Shown: positions 26,043-34,622 of the stretch, piece by piece
Position numbering within the stretch: the first letter of the stretch is position 1
Layout: every line of letters starts with the position of its first letter
DNA from: Sediminibacterium soli
GTDB lineage: Bacteria; Bacteroidota; Bacteroidia; Chitinophagales; Chitinophagaceae
Assembly: GCF_009939225.1 (NCBI RefSeq)
Contig: NZ_JAACJR010000006.1
Span: 186,001 to 250,000, forward strand
DNA: 64,000 bases
Direction of reading: 5' to 3'
Program-made: the position numbers and the translations under genes
The notes under the pieces: generated by a model
What the model was told of the DNA's origin: nothing
What the model saw: the letters and a program-made list of their open reading frames with translations, nothing else
Database searches by the model: none

Positions 26043-26097
26043 CGCCGATACAACGGTAAAAACAGGGGCTTTGTGATCGCAGTTAATAACCTGTGAA

Positions 26098-27075
26098 TCA
26101 ATAGGGATTGACAGGCGCCGGCTCCAGTGCATAGCCCGTATCGGCCGCAAATGGGGGAAAGCCTTCTTGCCCGGATGGTTCGGTTCCGATCGCTTCCCGG
26201 AGGCGCATCTGTTCGCTGGTAAAACGGCTGCCATCATGGCTCCAGCCTGGCGCCCCGAACAGGTATTGCAGCCGGGTTTTAAAGGGAAGGCCTTTCTGTG
26301 TGATATCCTTCCACAGCTGGCTCCATTCGTGGAAGATCACACTGACCGCCGTGGGGTTCTCAATATTCTTTGTCAGACCATACCTGATGGGCTGGTAATT
26401 TTCGGCGGACAGCTCTTCCTGGAAAGTGCCAAACAGTTTGTCCCAAATGATCAGGAACATACCCATATTCCTGTCGAGATACCTGGGGTTGGAGCCATGG
26501 TGTACGCGGTGATGGGAGGGGGTAACCATAAAATATTCCAGTACGCCCATTTTACCGACCAGTTCGGTGTGCACGAATATGCCCCATATCTGCGTGAGCG
26601 AATAAATAAAGGCAATGTCCAGCGGCTGAAAACCCAGCAGGGCCAGCGGTATAAAATACATAAACCGGTACAGCGGCTGGAAAACCGACGACCGGAACCC
26701 GACGGTGAAATTCATCCGTTCGCTGCTGTGGTGTGTAACATGTACGGCCCAGAACAGGCGTATCCGGTGATCAAAGCGATGCAGCCAGTAATACAGGAAA
26801 TCCTCGAGCAGCAGCAGCACCGTCCAGTAAAGAAAAGAGGGATGAATATGCGCTATGGCATGGACAAAGAAATAGTGCAGTGCCGCCAGGTACACAACCC
26901 TGAATCCCAGGTCGATGCCCGAATTCAGCAACAGCAGGTAAACGCTGGCAGCGGAATCCCTGAAAGAATAGCTGTTCCGGTTGTGGAGATGCGATAGCAG
27001 TATTTCGAGACCAATGATGATCGCATATAACGGGGTGGAGAGTAATATCAGCCATTGTTCCAGTATCGCACTCAT
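26098..27075 (-). CDS. Sterol desaturase family membrane protein
   Basis: 325 residues with several membrane segments and the three histidine clusters of the fatty acid hydroxylase superfamily: HRFDH, HVTHHSSE and HHRVHHG. These ligate a di-iron centre for C-H oxidation of lipids. The substrate is unknown; bacterial members include carotenoid and alkylglycerol enzymes. Length is slightly above the usual 250-300. It is divergent from the YkgJ-type gene with a 103-base gap. Confidence 0.9.
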   Translation of the reverse strand: MSAILEQWLILLSTPLYAIIIGLEILLSHLHNRNSYSFRDSAASVYLLLLNSGIDLGFRVVYLAALHYFFVHAIAHIHPSFLYWTVLLLLEDFLYYWLHRFDHRIRLFWAVHVTHHSSERMNFTVGFRSSVFQPLYRFMYFIPLALLGFQPLDIAFIYSLTQIWGIFVHTELVGKMGVLEYFMVTPSHHRVHHGSNPRYLDRNMGMFLIIWDKLFGTFQEELSAENYQPIRYGLTKNIENPTAVSVIFHEWSQLWKDITQKGLPFKTRLQYLFGAPGWSHDGSRFTSEQMRLREAIGTEPSGQEGFPPFAADTGYALEPAPVNPY

Positions 27076-27178
27076 ACAGAAATACAGTATAGGAAGGATT
27101 TCTCATGAAATCCAGTTAATCTTGCATTGCAAATTACAGGTTAGGGCTTATATCATCTTCAACAGATTGTTAAGGATT

Positions 27179-27661
27179 ATGGATGCGATCAAAATGGAAG
27201 GGTGGGAAAAACGGAGCGCGGAGCACCGGAAACAGTACAAACAACTGTTGAAAAGAGCCGATAAGAACAAAGTGCTCCGTCAATTACCCGAACTGCACGA
27301 ACAGGCTTTTGAAAAGATCGATTGCCTGCAATGTGCCGCCTGCTGCAAGAATTATTCGCCCCGGTTCAAAACACCGGATATCAAACGCATCGCCAGGTTC
27401 CTTGGCATGAAGGAAGGCGATTTTATCGAGACCTATCTTTTTCTCGACCAAGAGGGCGATTATGTGGTGAAATCCAAACCCTGTCCTTTCCTCGGCGCGG
27501 ATAACTGTTGCAGTATTTACGAGGCGCGTCCTTCCGACTGTCACCGTTTTCCCTATACCGATGAAGACGTGCTTCTCAAACGCCCCGCCATCACCCTCAA
27601 AAACGCCGGTTTTTGCCCCATCGTATACTACGTACTCGAAAGCCTTCTCCAAACCCGCTAA
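27179..27661 (+). CDS. YkgJ family cysteine cluster protein
   Basis: 160 residues from ATG 27179 (a Met five codons later is also possible; the open frame upstream overlaps the divergent gene and is not credible). Cysteines lie in CLQCAACCKNY, CPFLGADNCCSIYEARPSDC and CPIV, the zinc- or iron-chelating pattern of the UPF0153/YkgJ family. Function unknown, often suggested to bind Fe-S or zinc. A helical charged N-terminal region precedes the cluster. No signal peptide. Confidence 0.85.
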   Translation: MDAIKMEGWEKRSAEHRKQYKQLLKRADKNKVLRQLPELHEQAFEKIDCLQCAACCKNYSPRFKTPDIKRIARFLGMKEGDFIETYLFLDQEGDYVVKSKPCPFLGADNCCSIYEARPSDCHRFPYTDEDVLLKRPAITLKNAGFCPIVYYVLESLLQTR

Positions 27662-27673
27662 CCCACCCTCCTC

Positions 27674-27726
27674 CACAACCACCAATCCAAAATCCCCAAT
27701 CGGCCATCGCCCATCCAACCATCCCC
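27674..27726. repeat. Degenerate repeat tract between convergent genes
   Basis: A run of CCAATCC, CCAATCGG, CCATCGCC and CCATCC variants fills the gap between the YkgJ-type gene and the MFS gene. Only one arm is evident, so it may be a half or eroded member of the palindromic repeat set. Confidence 0.4.
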
Positions 27727-28968
27727 TCAATATTCCATCTTTCTCAGCGAAGGCGCTTTTACCCAGGTGATGCCCACCACCAGCAGGGTCATAATGCCGC
27801 CAAAAACCACCGAGGGTATCACACCCATCAGTTTGGCCGCCACACCGCTTTCAAACTGTCCCAGTTCGTTGCTGCTGTTGATGAACATGGAGTTCACGCT
27901 CATTACACGTCCCCGCATATGATCCGGTGTTTTCAGCTGCAGTATGGTACCCCTGATCACCACGCTGATGCCATCCAGCATACCGCACAGCACCATTACC
28001 CCAAAAGAAACCCAGAACCATTGCGACAAGGCGAAAATGATGATGCAGGTGCCAAAACCTCCCACGGCGTACAACAGCCATTTTCCCTGTTTTTTGCGCA
28101 GGGGAAAAAGCGTAAGCAAAACAATAATGCATACCGAACCGATATCGGAAGCGGCGTTCAGCCAGCCGAACCCGATGGGGCCAACCTTCAGTATATCTTT
28201 TGCAAATACGGGTATCATCGCCACCGCGCCGCCGAACAATACGGCAAACATATCGAGCGATAATGCCCCCAGCACTTCCTTGGTGGAGAAAACAAAACGC
28301 AGTCCTTCTTTTACGCTGTCCATGGTCTTCTTCTCACCGGGTTCGTTCAGCGCCGGTTTGGGTTTCAGCTGGTACATAAAAAAGAAACCCGCGGTTACCA
28401 GTCCGCAGATGGTTACCAGCGCCGCGGTATTGCCCAGTCCCGCTATCAGGAAACCGGCGGTGGCATGCCCGCTTACCGATGCTGCCAGCCAGGTGGCCTG
28501 GTTCCAGGTGGTGGCATTGGACAATATGTTTTTGGGAACGATGGAAGCGATCATCACGCCAAACGTAGGCCCGGTAAAGGCCCGGAATACGCCGGTGCAG
28601 AAAATAATGATGTAGATCGCAAACGCAATCCAGTGCGTGCCGAGTTGTGCGGCCGTGTACCTGGCAGACAGTCCGGTCAGCAGCAAAGCGCATCCGAGAT
28701 AAAGGGCCACGCCGCGCAGCAGCAGCTTTCTTTTTTCACTGATATCGATCACATGCCCCGCATAGAGCGAAAGCGATACCGCCGGGATCACTTCCGAGAG
28801 ACCGATCAGCCCTATGGCAAAAGGTTCGTTGGTGAGTTCATAGATCCACCAGCCCACGAGGGTGCCCATCATCCGCAAACCCATGATAAAAAGAAAACGG
28901 CCCGCCAGTAGGTTGCGGTATTCTGCAATACGCACGGCGGCAAAGGGATCGTGTTTTTGTGTTTCCAT
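27727..28968 (-). CDS. MFS transporter
   Basis: 413 residues from ATG 28968. About twelve hydrophobic segments, with a first-loop GRFLFIMGLRMMGTLVGWWIY region and a mid-protein cytoplasmic loop (LKPKPALNEPGEKKTMDSVKEG). It resembles the enterobactin/macrolide-exporter-like MFS group (MFS_3), but the substrate cannot be deduced. The frame extends to a TTG at 28986, which is less likely. The deoxynucleoside kinase gene lies 29 bases upstream on the same strand. Confidence 0.85.
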   Translation of the reverse strand: METQKHDPFAAVRIAEYRNLLAGRFLFIMGLRMMGTLVGWWIYELTNEPFAIGLIGLSEVIPAVSLSLYAGHVIDISEKRKLLLRGVALYLGCALLLTGLSARYTAAQLGTHWIAFAIYIIIFCTGVFRAFTGPTFGVMIASIVPKNILSNATTWNQATWLAASVSGHATAGFLIAGLGNTAALVTICGLVTAGFFFMYQLKPKPALNEPGEKKTMDSVKEGLRFVFSTKEVLGALSLDMFAVLFGGAVAMIPVFAKDILKVGPIGFGWLNAASDIGSVCIIVLLTLFPLRKKQGKWLLYAVGGFGTCIIIFALSQWFWVSFGVMVLCGMLDGISVVIRGTILQLKTPDHMRGRVMSVNSMFINSSNELGQFESGVAAKLMGVIPSVVFGGIMTLLVVGITWVKAPSLRKMEY

Positions 28969-28997
28969 AAGTTTTCGCTTCGGCAAACAACATGGGC

Positions 28998-29630
28998 TCA
29001 GGGAAGACTGAAATAGTGTTGTCCCTCGTCAAAATCCCGTTCCAGCGCATCGATTACCACCTGTAAATGCTTTTCATTGCCTAAAAAATCGGCGTTGCTG
29101 GCGTCAATGAAAATGGTTTTGATATTATGTTGCTTGATATAACTCGTATAGGTCTCTTGCAGGTTGAACAGGTATTCATCCGGTATGCTCTGCTCGTAGG
29201 AGCGGTTTCTTTTTTTGATATTGGCCTGCAGTTTCTGTACCGGCGCATGCAGGTAGATCAGTATATCCGGGAAAGCGATCTGCTGGTGGATGATGTCGAA
29301 CAGTTTCTGGTAAAGCCTGAACTCCTCCTCGGGCAGGTTCACTTTGGCAAACAACAGGCATTTGGTGAACAGGTAATCCGAAATGGTCACGGTCTGAAAC
29401 AGGTCCTTGGTATGCAGCATTTCCTTTAACTGCTTATAGCGTTCGGCCATAAAGAACAGCTCCAGCGGAAATGCATATTGCTCGGGGTTCTCGTAAAATT
29501 TGGGCAGGAAAGGATTGTCTGCAAACTCTTCCAGTATCAGCCTGGCATTGAAATGCTTCGCCAGCAGATGCGTTAGTGTGGTCTTGCCCGCGCCGATATT
29601 TCCTTCTACCGTAATGAAATGGTGCTTCAT
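28998..29630 (-). CDS. Deoxynucleoside kinase
   Basis: 210 residues from ATG 29630. The P-loop is EGNIGAGKTTL near residue 10, followed by an ERYKQLKEM segment and an arginine-rich lid (IKKRNRSYEQSIPDEYL). This is the deoxyadenosine/deoxyguanosine kinase family that salvages deoxynucleosides. The upstream in-frame extension overlaps the promoter and folK end and is rejected. A TAATTTTG box lies 15-22 bases before the start. Confidence 0.92.
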   Translation of the reverse strand: MKHHFITVEGNIGAGKTTLTHLLAKHFNARLILEEFADNPFLPKFYENPEQYAFPLELFFMAERYKQLKEMLHTKDLFQTVTISDYLFTKCLLFAKVNLPEEEFRLYQKLFDIIHQQIAFPDILIYLHAPVQKLQANIKKRNRSYEQSIPDEYLFNLQETYTSYIKQHNIKTIFIDASNADFLGNEKHLQVVIDALERDFDEGQHYFSLP

Positions 29631-29644
29631 GGTTGCCGTAGCGC

Positions 29645-29652
29645 CAAAATTA
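29645..29652 (-). promoter_or_regulatory. -7 box for the deoxynucleoside kinase
   Basis: TAATTTTG on the minus strand, a full match to TAnnTTTG, in the 29-base gap between folK and the kinase. The leader would be about ten bases. Confidence 0.45.
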
Positions 29653-29659
29653 GCAGCCC

Positions 29660-30154
29660 TCAGTTTGCGGCAGGAGATTTTTTTTGCACATCCAGCGGGT
29701 CTGTACACTCGGCAAGCAGCACGCTGATGGTCTTGTGCAGAACAGGGTGTACCAGCGCCGGCGCGATCTCGCTGAGCGGCAGCAGTACAAACCTGCGGGA
29801 TGCCATGGCCGGATGGGGTAATGTTAATAAGTCGGTATGGATCACCTGGTCGCCGATCAGCAGAATATCGATATCGATTGTCCGGGGTCCCATCTTTACC
29901 GTTCTTGTCCGGCCCATCTCAGACTCTATCGCCAGCAACTCGCGCATGAGCTCCGCTGGCAGCAAACTGGTCTGCAGCGCCAGCGCCTGGTTGAAGAATG
30001 CAGGCTGGTCCCTCATTCCCCAGGCTTCGGTTTCATAAATCGAGGACGAACTTTGTATTTTGCCGCAGCGTTCTTCGATCAGTGCACACGCTTTTTGCAG
30101 GTTTTCTTCCCTGTTACCAAGATTACCGCCTGTCAGCAAATAAGCCATGTTCAT
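29660..30154 (-). CDS. folK: 2-amino-4-hydroxy-6-hydroxymethyldihydropteridine diphosphokinase
   Basis: 164 residues (or 162 from Met3). It transfers pyrophosphate to the pterin in folate synthesis. Landmarks are LTGGNLGNREENLQ at the N-terminus, SSIYETEAWG, and the HPPK signature VKMGPRTIDIDILLIGD, then LPHPAMASRRFVLLPL. Length is normal. It is divergent from sppA, with 57 bases between starts. Confidence 0.95.
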   Translation of the reverse strand: MNMAYLLTGGNLGNREENLQKACALIEERCGKIQSSSSIYETEAWGMRDQPAFFNQALALQTSLLPAELMRELLAIESEMGRTRTVKMGPRTIDIDILLIGDQVIHTDLLTLPHPAMASRRFVLLPLSEIAPALVHPVLHKTISVLLAECTDPLDVQKKSPAAN

Positions 30155-30211
30155 ATATTGCAGAAATTACCGGCGTCAAATATCTTTAAATTCAGTACCA
30201 ATAGTCAAATT

Positions 30212-31966
30212 ATGAGAGGCTTTTTCAAAACCTTTTTCGCTGCCTTCCTTGCGATGGTCGTTTTCTGTATACTGGGCATGTTCCTGTTTGTGGGATTCCT
30301 TGCCAGCATTACTTCCAAAGAAAAGCCCACCATACCCGATAAAGCGGTGCTGGTACTGGACCTGTCAACGCATTTCAGGGAAAAAGCGGAGAGTAATCCC
30401 GTAAATGCGGTATTGAACGGAGAGGAAGATGACCGGCCCACCTTGTATGATATGGTGCGGCTCATCCGCTATGCCGCAACGGATTCGTCTGTCAAAGGCA
30501 TATATATACTCTGCGGCAGCAACGCCAACGAATATGCCGCCAGCGAAGAGCTGCGCGATGCGATCAGGGATTTCAAGGCGGGTCATAAGTTCGTGATCGC
30601 CTATGGAGAAGCCATTACGCAGAAAGGATATTACATAGGCTGCCTGGCGGATAAACTCTATTGCCATCCGCAGGGCGGTGTGGACTGGTCGGGTTTTTCC
30701 GCCGATCTTTTGTTCCTGAAGGGTACGCTCGACAAACTGGAGATACAGCCGCAGATATTTTACGCGGGTAAGTTCAAAAGCGCCACCGAGCCCCTGCGCG
30801 AAACGCAGATGACGGAGGCCAACCGCCTGCAAACCTCCGTATGGCTGGGCGGGTTGTACAGCCGCTTCCTGCAGTCGGCTTCCGAGGCCAGGAAGATCGA
30901 TACCGCCGCATTGCATGCACTTGCCACAACAGGTACGATACAGACGGCAAACGATGCACTGAAGCACCGGTTGGTGGACGGACTGCGGTACGACGACCAG
31001 GTTAAATCCGAGATCTCGGCTTTGCTGAAGATCGATGAAAAGAAACAGATCGGGTTTGTCAATTTTACGGACTATTCCAACGGAACATCCTGGCGCAGGG
31101 CCAATGGCGGCAGGATAGCGCTGATACTGGCGGATGGCGACATCGTTTCCGGAAAAGGAGACAATGAGCAGGTGGGAAGCGACGAGTTCAGGAACATTAT
31201 CCGCAAGGCAAGGATGGATAAAGACATCAAGGCCATCGTATTCCGGGTAAATTCTCCCGGCGGCAGTTCCCTGGCCAGCGATGTCATCTGGCGCGAGATC
31301 ACACTTGCGCGGAAAGAAAAACCGGTTGTGGTCAGTATGGGAGGCGTGGCGGCTTCGGGAGGCTATTATATTTCCTGCAATGCCGATTCCGTGTTTGCCA
31401 ATGCCAATACGATTACCGGCTCTATCGGCGTATTCAGCGTACTGCCCAATATGCAGTCGTTCTTCCGAAACAAACTGGGTGTCACATTCGACGGCGTCAA
31501 AACAGCGCCTTATGCAGACCTGGGCAATATCGGCCGGCCGCTTACCGAGCCCGAGAAACGAATGATGCAGGCAGCGGTGGATTCCATTTACCTCACATTC
31601 AAGGCAAGGGTGGCCACCGGGCGGAAAAAAGACATCGGTTATATAGACAGTATCGCACAGGGAAGGGTATGGACAGGCGCCGATGCACGAAAGCTTGGGT
31701 TGGTAGACAGGCTGGGTACGCTGCAGGATGCGATGGATTGTGCAGCGCGGATGGCTAAGCTCAAAGAGTACCGTGTGAAGGAGTATCCAGAGAAAAAAAG
31801 TTTCTTCGAACAGCTGCTGACGAATTACAAAAAAACAATTGGTAAGGATGTGCTGAAGAACGAGATCGGCGCCGAGCAGATGGCATTGATCAGGCAGTTC
31901 AAACAGGTAAAGCAGATGGCAGGAGAGCCACAGACAAGACTGCCGTTTACCTATACCCTCAGGTAA
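30212..31966 (+). CDS. sppA: Signal peptide peptidase SppA (protease IV, 67K type)
   Basis: 584 residues starting MRGFFKTFFAAFLAMVVF at 30212; a longer open frame upstream crosses folK and is rejected. An N-terminal membrane anchor is followed by two tandem S49 domains. The catalytic pair of this two-domain form is visible: K138 in TQKGYYIGC and S382 in AASGGYYISC. The protein degrades cleaved signal peptides and membrane protein fragments. A TATCTTTA box lies about 25 bases upstream. Its end overlaps the RES toxin gene by eight bases in convergent orientation. Confidence 0.95.
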   Translation: MRGFFKTFFAAFLAMVVFCILGMFLFVGFLASITSKEKPTIPDKAVLVLDLSTHFREKAESNPVNAVLNGEEDDRPTLYDMVRLIRYAATDSSVKGIYILCGSNANEYAASEELRDAIRDFKAGHKFVIAYGEAITQKGYYIGCLADKLYCHPQGGVDWSGFSADLLFLKGTLDKLEIQPQIFYAGKFKSATEPLRETQMTEANRLQTSVWLGGLYSRFLQSASEARKIDTAALHALATTGTIQTANDALKHRLVDGLRYDDQVKSEISALLKIDEKKQIGFVNFTDYSNGTSWRRANGGRIALILADGDIVSGKGDNEQVGSDEFRNIIRKARMDKDIKAIVFRVNSPGGSSLASDVIWREITLARKEKPVVVSMGGVAASGGYYISCNADSVFANANTITGSIGVFSVLPNMQSFFRNKLGVTFDGVKTAPYADLGNIGRPLTEPEKRMMQAAVDSIYLTFKARVATGRKKDIGYIDSIAQGRVWTGADARKLGLVDRLGTLQDAMDCAARMAKLKEYRVKEYPEKKSFFEQLLTNYKKTIGKDVLKNEIGAEQMALIRQFKQVKQMAGEPQTRLPFTYTLR

Positions 31967-32453
31967 GACCGGCAGCTTTGTTTTTTTGTGCGGCGGCCGA
32001 CCGTTTGAACAGGCGTTCGTCAAAATCAAAACCGCGGGCTGTGACCGGTTTCAGTTTCCTGAAATCGGCATGCAGGGGGTTGATCAGCAGGTTGTGTTCC
32101 GAAGGGATGACAGCCGAAGGGCACCTGATCAGCAGGGAGCGACTGTTCTGCAGCATTTCTTTCCCCATCCACTGCGTATACTCAAAATCATGCTGCCAGC
32201 CTTTTTTGAGGGCAGATAACGTAACCTCGTGCTGTGAAATGGTGTCGGGAAGCTGGATCTCCACCAGTTGAATAAGGTTCAGTTCTTCCAGCGTGGCGGT
32301 ATTTACCAGAATCTCGAGCAGCGCAAGCGAAATATGTTCACTGGCATAGGTAACGGCCACACCCGGCGGGTTCCATCTGCCGCCGCGGATACGTGCACCG
32401 GTGCCGGAAATATCGAGTGCATATTTAGGATGCGCAAAACGGTAGATGATCAT
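31959..32453 (-). CDS. RES-domain toxin
   Basis: 164 residues matching the RES family across its length. The catalytic triad-like residues are R26 in GGRWNPPG, Y36 in VTYASE and E47 in LALLEILV. RES toxins of RES-Xre systems deplete NAD+ in characterised examples. Its ATG overlaps the stop of the upstream Xre antitoxin by four bases, the standard gene order. No substitutions in recognised key positions, so the toxin is probably functional. Confidence 0.92.
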   Translation of the reverse strand: MIIYRFAHPKYALDISGTGARIRGGRWNPPGVAVTYASEHISLALLEILVNTATLEELNLIQLVEIQLPDTISQHEVTLSALKKGWQHDFEYTQWMGKEMLQNSRSLLIRCPSAVIPSEHNLLINPLHADFRKLKPVTARGFDFDERLFKRSAAAQKNKAAGLT

Positions 32454-32890
32454 GTATAAACGCCGTATTGGATACGCAATAGCTGGTCGATCATTTCCTG
32501 GATGCCCCTGTCTGAGGCAAGCGAATGAAAATTGAGTACCTGCCCCATAACGGGCTTGTCTTTCTTCAGCCAGTTGTAAAAAGCCTGCCCGTCTGCAAAG
32601 GTTTCCAGCCCCAGTTCGATCATTTCCTGGAGCAGCAGGATGCGATCGGTATAGATACCCTCGAAGGAAGTGTTGTTTTTAGCATAACGCTGCAGGGTAC
32701 GCTCGGAAAGATGCAGCATATCGGCCCATTCGCTCTGCGTAAAAGGCGCGGCATCCATTACTTTTTTTAGCTTTTTGTAAGAATAATCCGCAACGGAAAC
32801 AGGTTTGCGCAAAGGCGCATACGCCGCCACAGGCTCCTGCATCTGCAGCGGCTTTTTTCTTTCCTGCCTGTATTTTACGATTTTTGCCAT
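32450..32890 (-). CDS. Xre-type antitoxin with ParS/MbcA toxin-binding domain
   Basis: 146 residues from ATG 32890 (a TTG at 32899 is less likely). A basic N-terminus, a helix-turn-helix (FTQSEWADMLHLSERTLQRYA) and a C-terminal DUF2384-type domain (FADGQAFYNWLKKDKPVMG, then LLRIQYGVY). It neutralises the RES protein and most likely represses the operon. A near-perfect promoter with an inverted repeat over its -7 box lies just upstream. Confidence 0.92.
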   Translation of the reverse strand: MAKIVKYRQERKKPLQMQEPVAAYAPLRKPVSVADYSYKKLKKVMDAAPFTQSEWADMLHLSERTLQRYAKNNTSFEGIYTDRILLLQEMIELGLETFADGQAFYNWLKKDKPVMGQVLNFHSLASDRGIQEMIDQLLRIQYGVYT

Positions 32891-32901
32891 ATACGTCAAT
32901 T

Positions 32902-32940
32902 GTCGTCCAAATATACGACTTTTGTCCGGTCATTCAAAAA
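32902..32940 (-). promoter_or_regulatory. Promoter and operator of the RES-Xre operon
   Basis: On the minus strand, TTTTTG (32935-32940), a 19-base spacer, and TATATTTG (32908-32915) match the Bacteroidota promoter fully. GTCGT-N8-ACGAC (32902-32919) is an inverted repeat centred on the -7 box, so a bound Xre dimer would block transcription. The ATG follows 17 bases after the box. Confidence 0.75.
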
Positions 32941-32947
32941 TACCCGC

Positions 32948-32981
32948 TTTTTTGCTTTCGTGTAATAAAAGGATAGATTTG
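32948..32981 (+). promoter_or_regulatory. Promoter of the ABC-2 permease operon
   Basis: TTTTTTG (32948-32954), a 19-base spacer and TAGATTTG (32974-32981): a full match to the Bacteroidota promoter pattern. The permease ATG at 32999 gives a leader of about ten bases. Confidence 0.7.
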
Positions 32982-32998
32982 TCGGGTCAAAGTTCATT

Positions 32999-34105
32999 AT
33001 GAAAGGAAACTACAGCCAGGCGCGTGCTATGCTGGCCATTACCAGGGGAAGCCTGCGGGCTATTTTCCGCAGTCCCTCAGCCGTTATTTTCAGCATCGCT
33101 TTTCCCCTGATATTTATCCTTGTCTTCGGTTTTATCGGCGGCAGCGGCAAAGTATCGATGAACGTGGCATTCGACAGGGCCACTGATACCCTGAACCCCA
33201 TTTACCCCGTACTGAAGAAAATAGCCGGTCTCAATATCGTTACCAAAACCGGTGATGAGCTGCGGGAAGACCTGGAAAAAGGAAGGATCACGGCGGTGAT
33301 CAATATCCAGAAATCCGGACTGGAGAACCCGCCCTACAATATCAGTCTTACCAGTTCCGAAGCGGTGAGCCCGCAGAACCTGCAGGTACTGCAGTCCATA
33401 CTCAATGCCGTGATCGCCGGCATCAACCAGCAAACCTATGCCAATGCGCCCACCATTGCGCTGGTGAACAATCATGTGCAGAAGATACCCGGACGTATTT
33501 ACCGTACCATCGATTTTATCCTTCCTGGGCAGCTGGGTTTTTCCCTGCTCAGCTCGGGTGTATTCGGGGTTGCCTTCCTATTTTTCAGTCTGCGTCAGCA
33601 ACTCGTACTCAAAAGGTTTTATGCAACGCCGATCAGGCGTTCCTATATTGTTTTAGGAGAGGCTTTCAGCCGGGTGATATTCCAGATGATGACGGCGGTG
33701 ATCATTATCGGGGTGGGGCATTTTCTTTTTAAGTTTACGCTGGTACATGGTATCACCACTTTTCTCGAGATCATGGTACTCAGCTTCCTGGCGCTTATCC
33801 TGTTTATGGGCTTCGGGTTTATTGTAAGCGGCCTGGCCAGGAACGAAAGCATGATACCGCCTTTTGCCAACCTGATCACGCTGCCGCAGTTTCTGCTGGC
33901 GGGCACTTTTTTTTCCATCGATGCATTTCCCGCCTGGCTGCAGCCTATCTGCCGTACACTGCCACTGACGCATTTCAACAACGCCATGCGCAATATCGCT
34001 TTTGAAGGTGCAAGCCTTGGCAGTTGCTGGCAGGAGATCGGTATACTGGGCATATGGACGGTGGTGGTATATACTGTTGCATTCAAGACATTCAAATGGG
34101 AGTAG
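32999..34105 (+). CDS. ABC-2 type transporter permease
   Basis: 368 residues. An N-terminal membrane helix (about 25-45), an extracytoplasmic domain (about 50-175), then five hydrophobic segments in the C-terminal half with the ABC-2 signature region FVSGLARNE-like (FIVSGLARNESMIPPFANL). Such permeases work with a separate ATPase, but none is adjacent: upstream is the RES-Xre pair, downstream a small SRPBCC-like protein. It may pair with an ATPase elsewhere. Export of a lipid, drug or polysaccharide is possible but not determinable. Confidence 0.85.
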   Translation: MKGNYSQARAMLAITRGSLRAIFRSPSAVIFSIAFPLIFILVFGFIGGSGKVSMNVAFDRATDTLNPIYPVLKKIAGLNIVTKTGDELREDLEKGRITAVINIQKSGLENPPYNISLTSSEAVSPQNLQVLQSILNAVIAGINQQTYANAPTIALVNNHVQKIPGRIYRTIDFILPGQLGFSLLSSGVFGVAFLFFSLRQQLVLKRFYATPIRRSYIVLGEAFSRVIFQMMTAVIIIGVGHFLFKFTLVHGITTFLEIMVLSFLALILFMGFGFIVSGLARNESMIPPFANLITLPQFLLAGTFFSIDAFPAWLQPICRTLPLTHFNNAMRNIAFEGASLGSCWQEIGILGIWTVVVYTVAFKTFKWE

Positions 34106-34106
34106 T

Positions 34107-34601
34107 ATGCGTTTTTTACGATTGATACTGATCAGTATCGCGCTGTTGTTCATCATTGCAACGCTGATTGGCGCTCTGCTGCCTTCGGTGGTACTGGTAT
34201 CGAGGGCGGTGAACATTACCGCTCCGCGCGATTCGGTACTGCCGTATGTAAAAGATATCCATGGCTGGAAACACTGGATCGAGGGAATGGACGGCCCCTC
34301 CGTGCATATTCAGTCTCCCGTACAGGCCCAGCTGGGAAATACAGCGGTAACCATTTTGTCCGTTACCGATTCAACCGTTGTTGCGGACTGGCTGCCTGCA
34401 AAAGGAGCGCCGCAGACGGCTACCATGCGGCTGATCTCATCAGCAGATAAAAAAATCACCGTGGTGCAGTGGCAGTTCGAACAGAAGCTGCACTGGTATC
34501 CCTGGGAAAGACTGGGGTCGATGATGAACGACAAAATCCTCGGCACCATGATGGAGCGCAACCTCGGTAAACTCAACTCGGTAATTACTTCTCCCCGATA
34601 A
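34107..34601 (+). CDS. SRPBCC-like membrane-anchored protein
   Basis: 164 residues. The start is ATG 34107, one base after the permease stop, so translation is coupled. An N-terminal hydrophobic anchor (LRLILISIALLFIIATLIGA) is followed by a START/polyketide-cyclase-type fold (RDSVLPYVKDIHGWKHWIEGM, then the central strands and a terminal helix ERLGSMMNDKILGTMMERNL). These domains bind hydrophobic ligands. Linkage to an ABC-2 permease suggests a shared lipid-like substrate, which is inference. Confidence 0.7.
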   Translation: MRFLRLILISIALLFIIATLIGALLPSVVLVSRAVNITAPRDSVLPYVKDIHGWKHWIEGMDGPSVHIQSPVQAQLGNTAVTILSVTDSTVVADWLPAKGAPQTATMRLISSADKKITVVQWQFEQKLHWYPWERLGSMMNDKILGTMMERNLGKLNSVITSPR

Positions 34602-34622
34602 CCCCTGTTCCTGGTGGTTGGC

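Noticed and set aside
30365..32029. A 554-residue open frame on the minus strand opposite sppA
   Set aside because: It mirrors the sppA codons completely, has Cys/His/Arg-rich composition and no domain pattern; sppA has both catalytic residues and a promoter.
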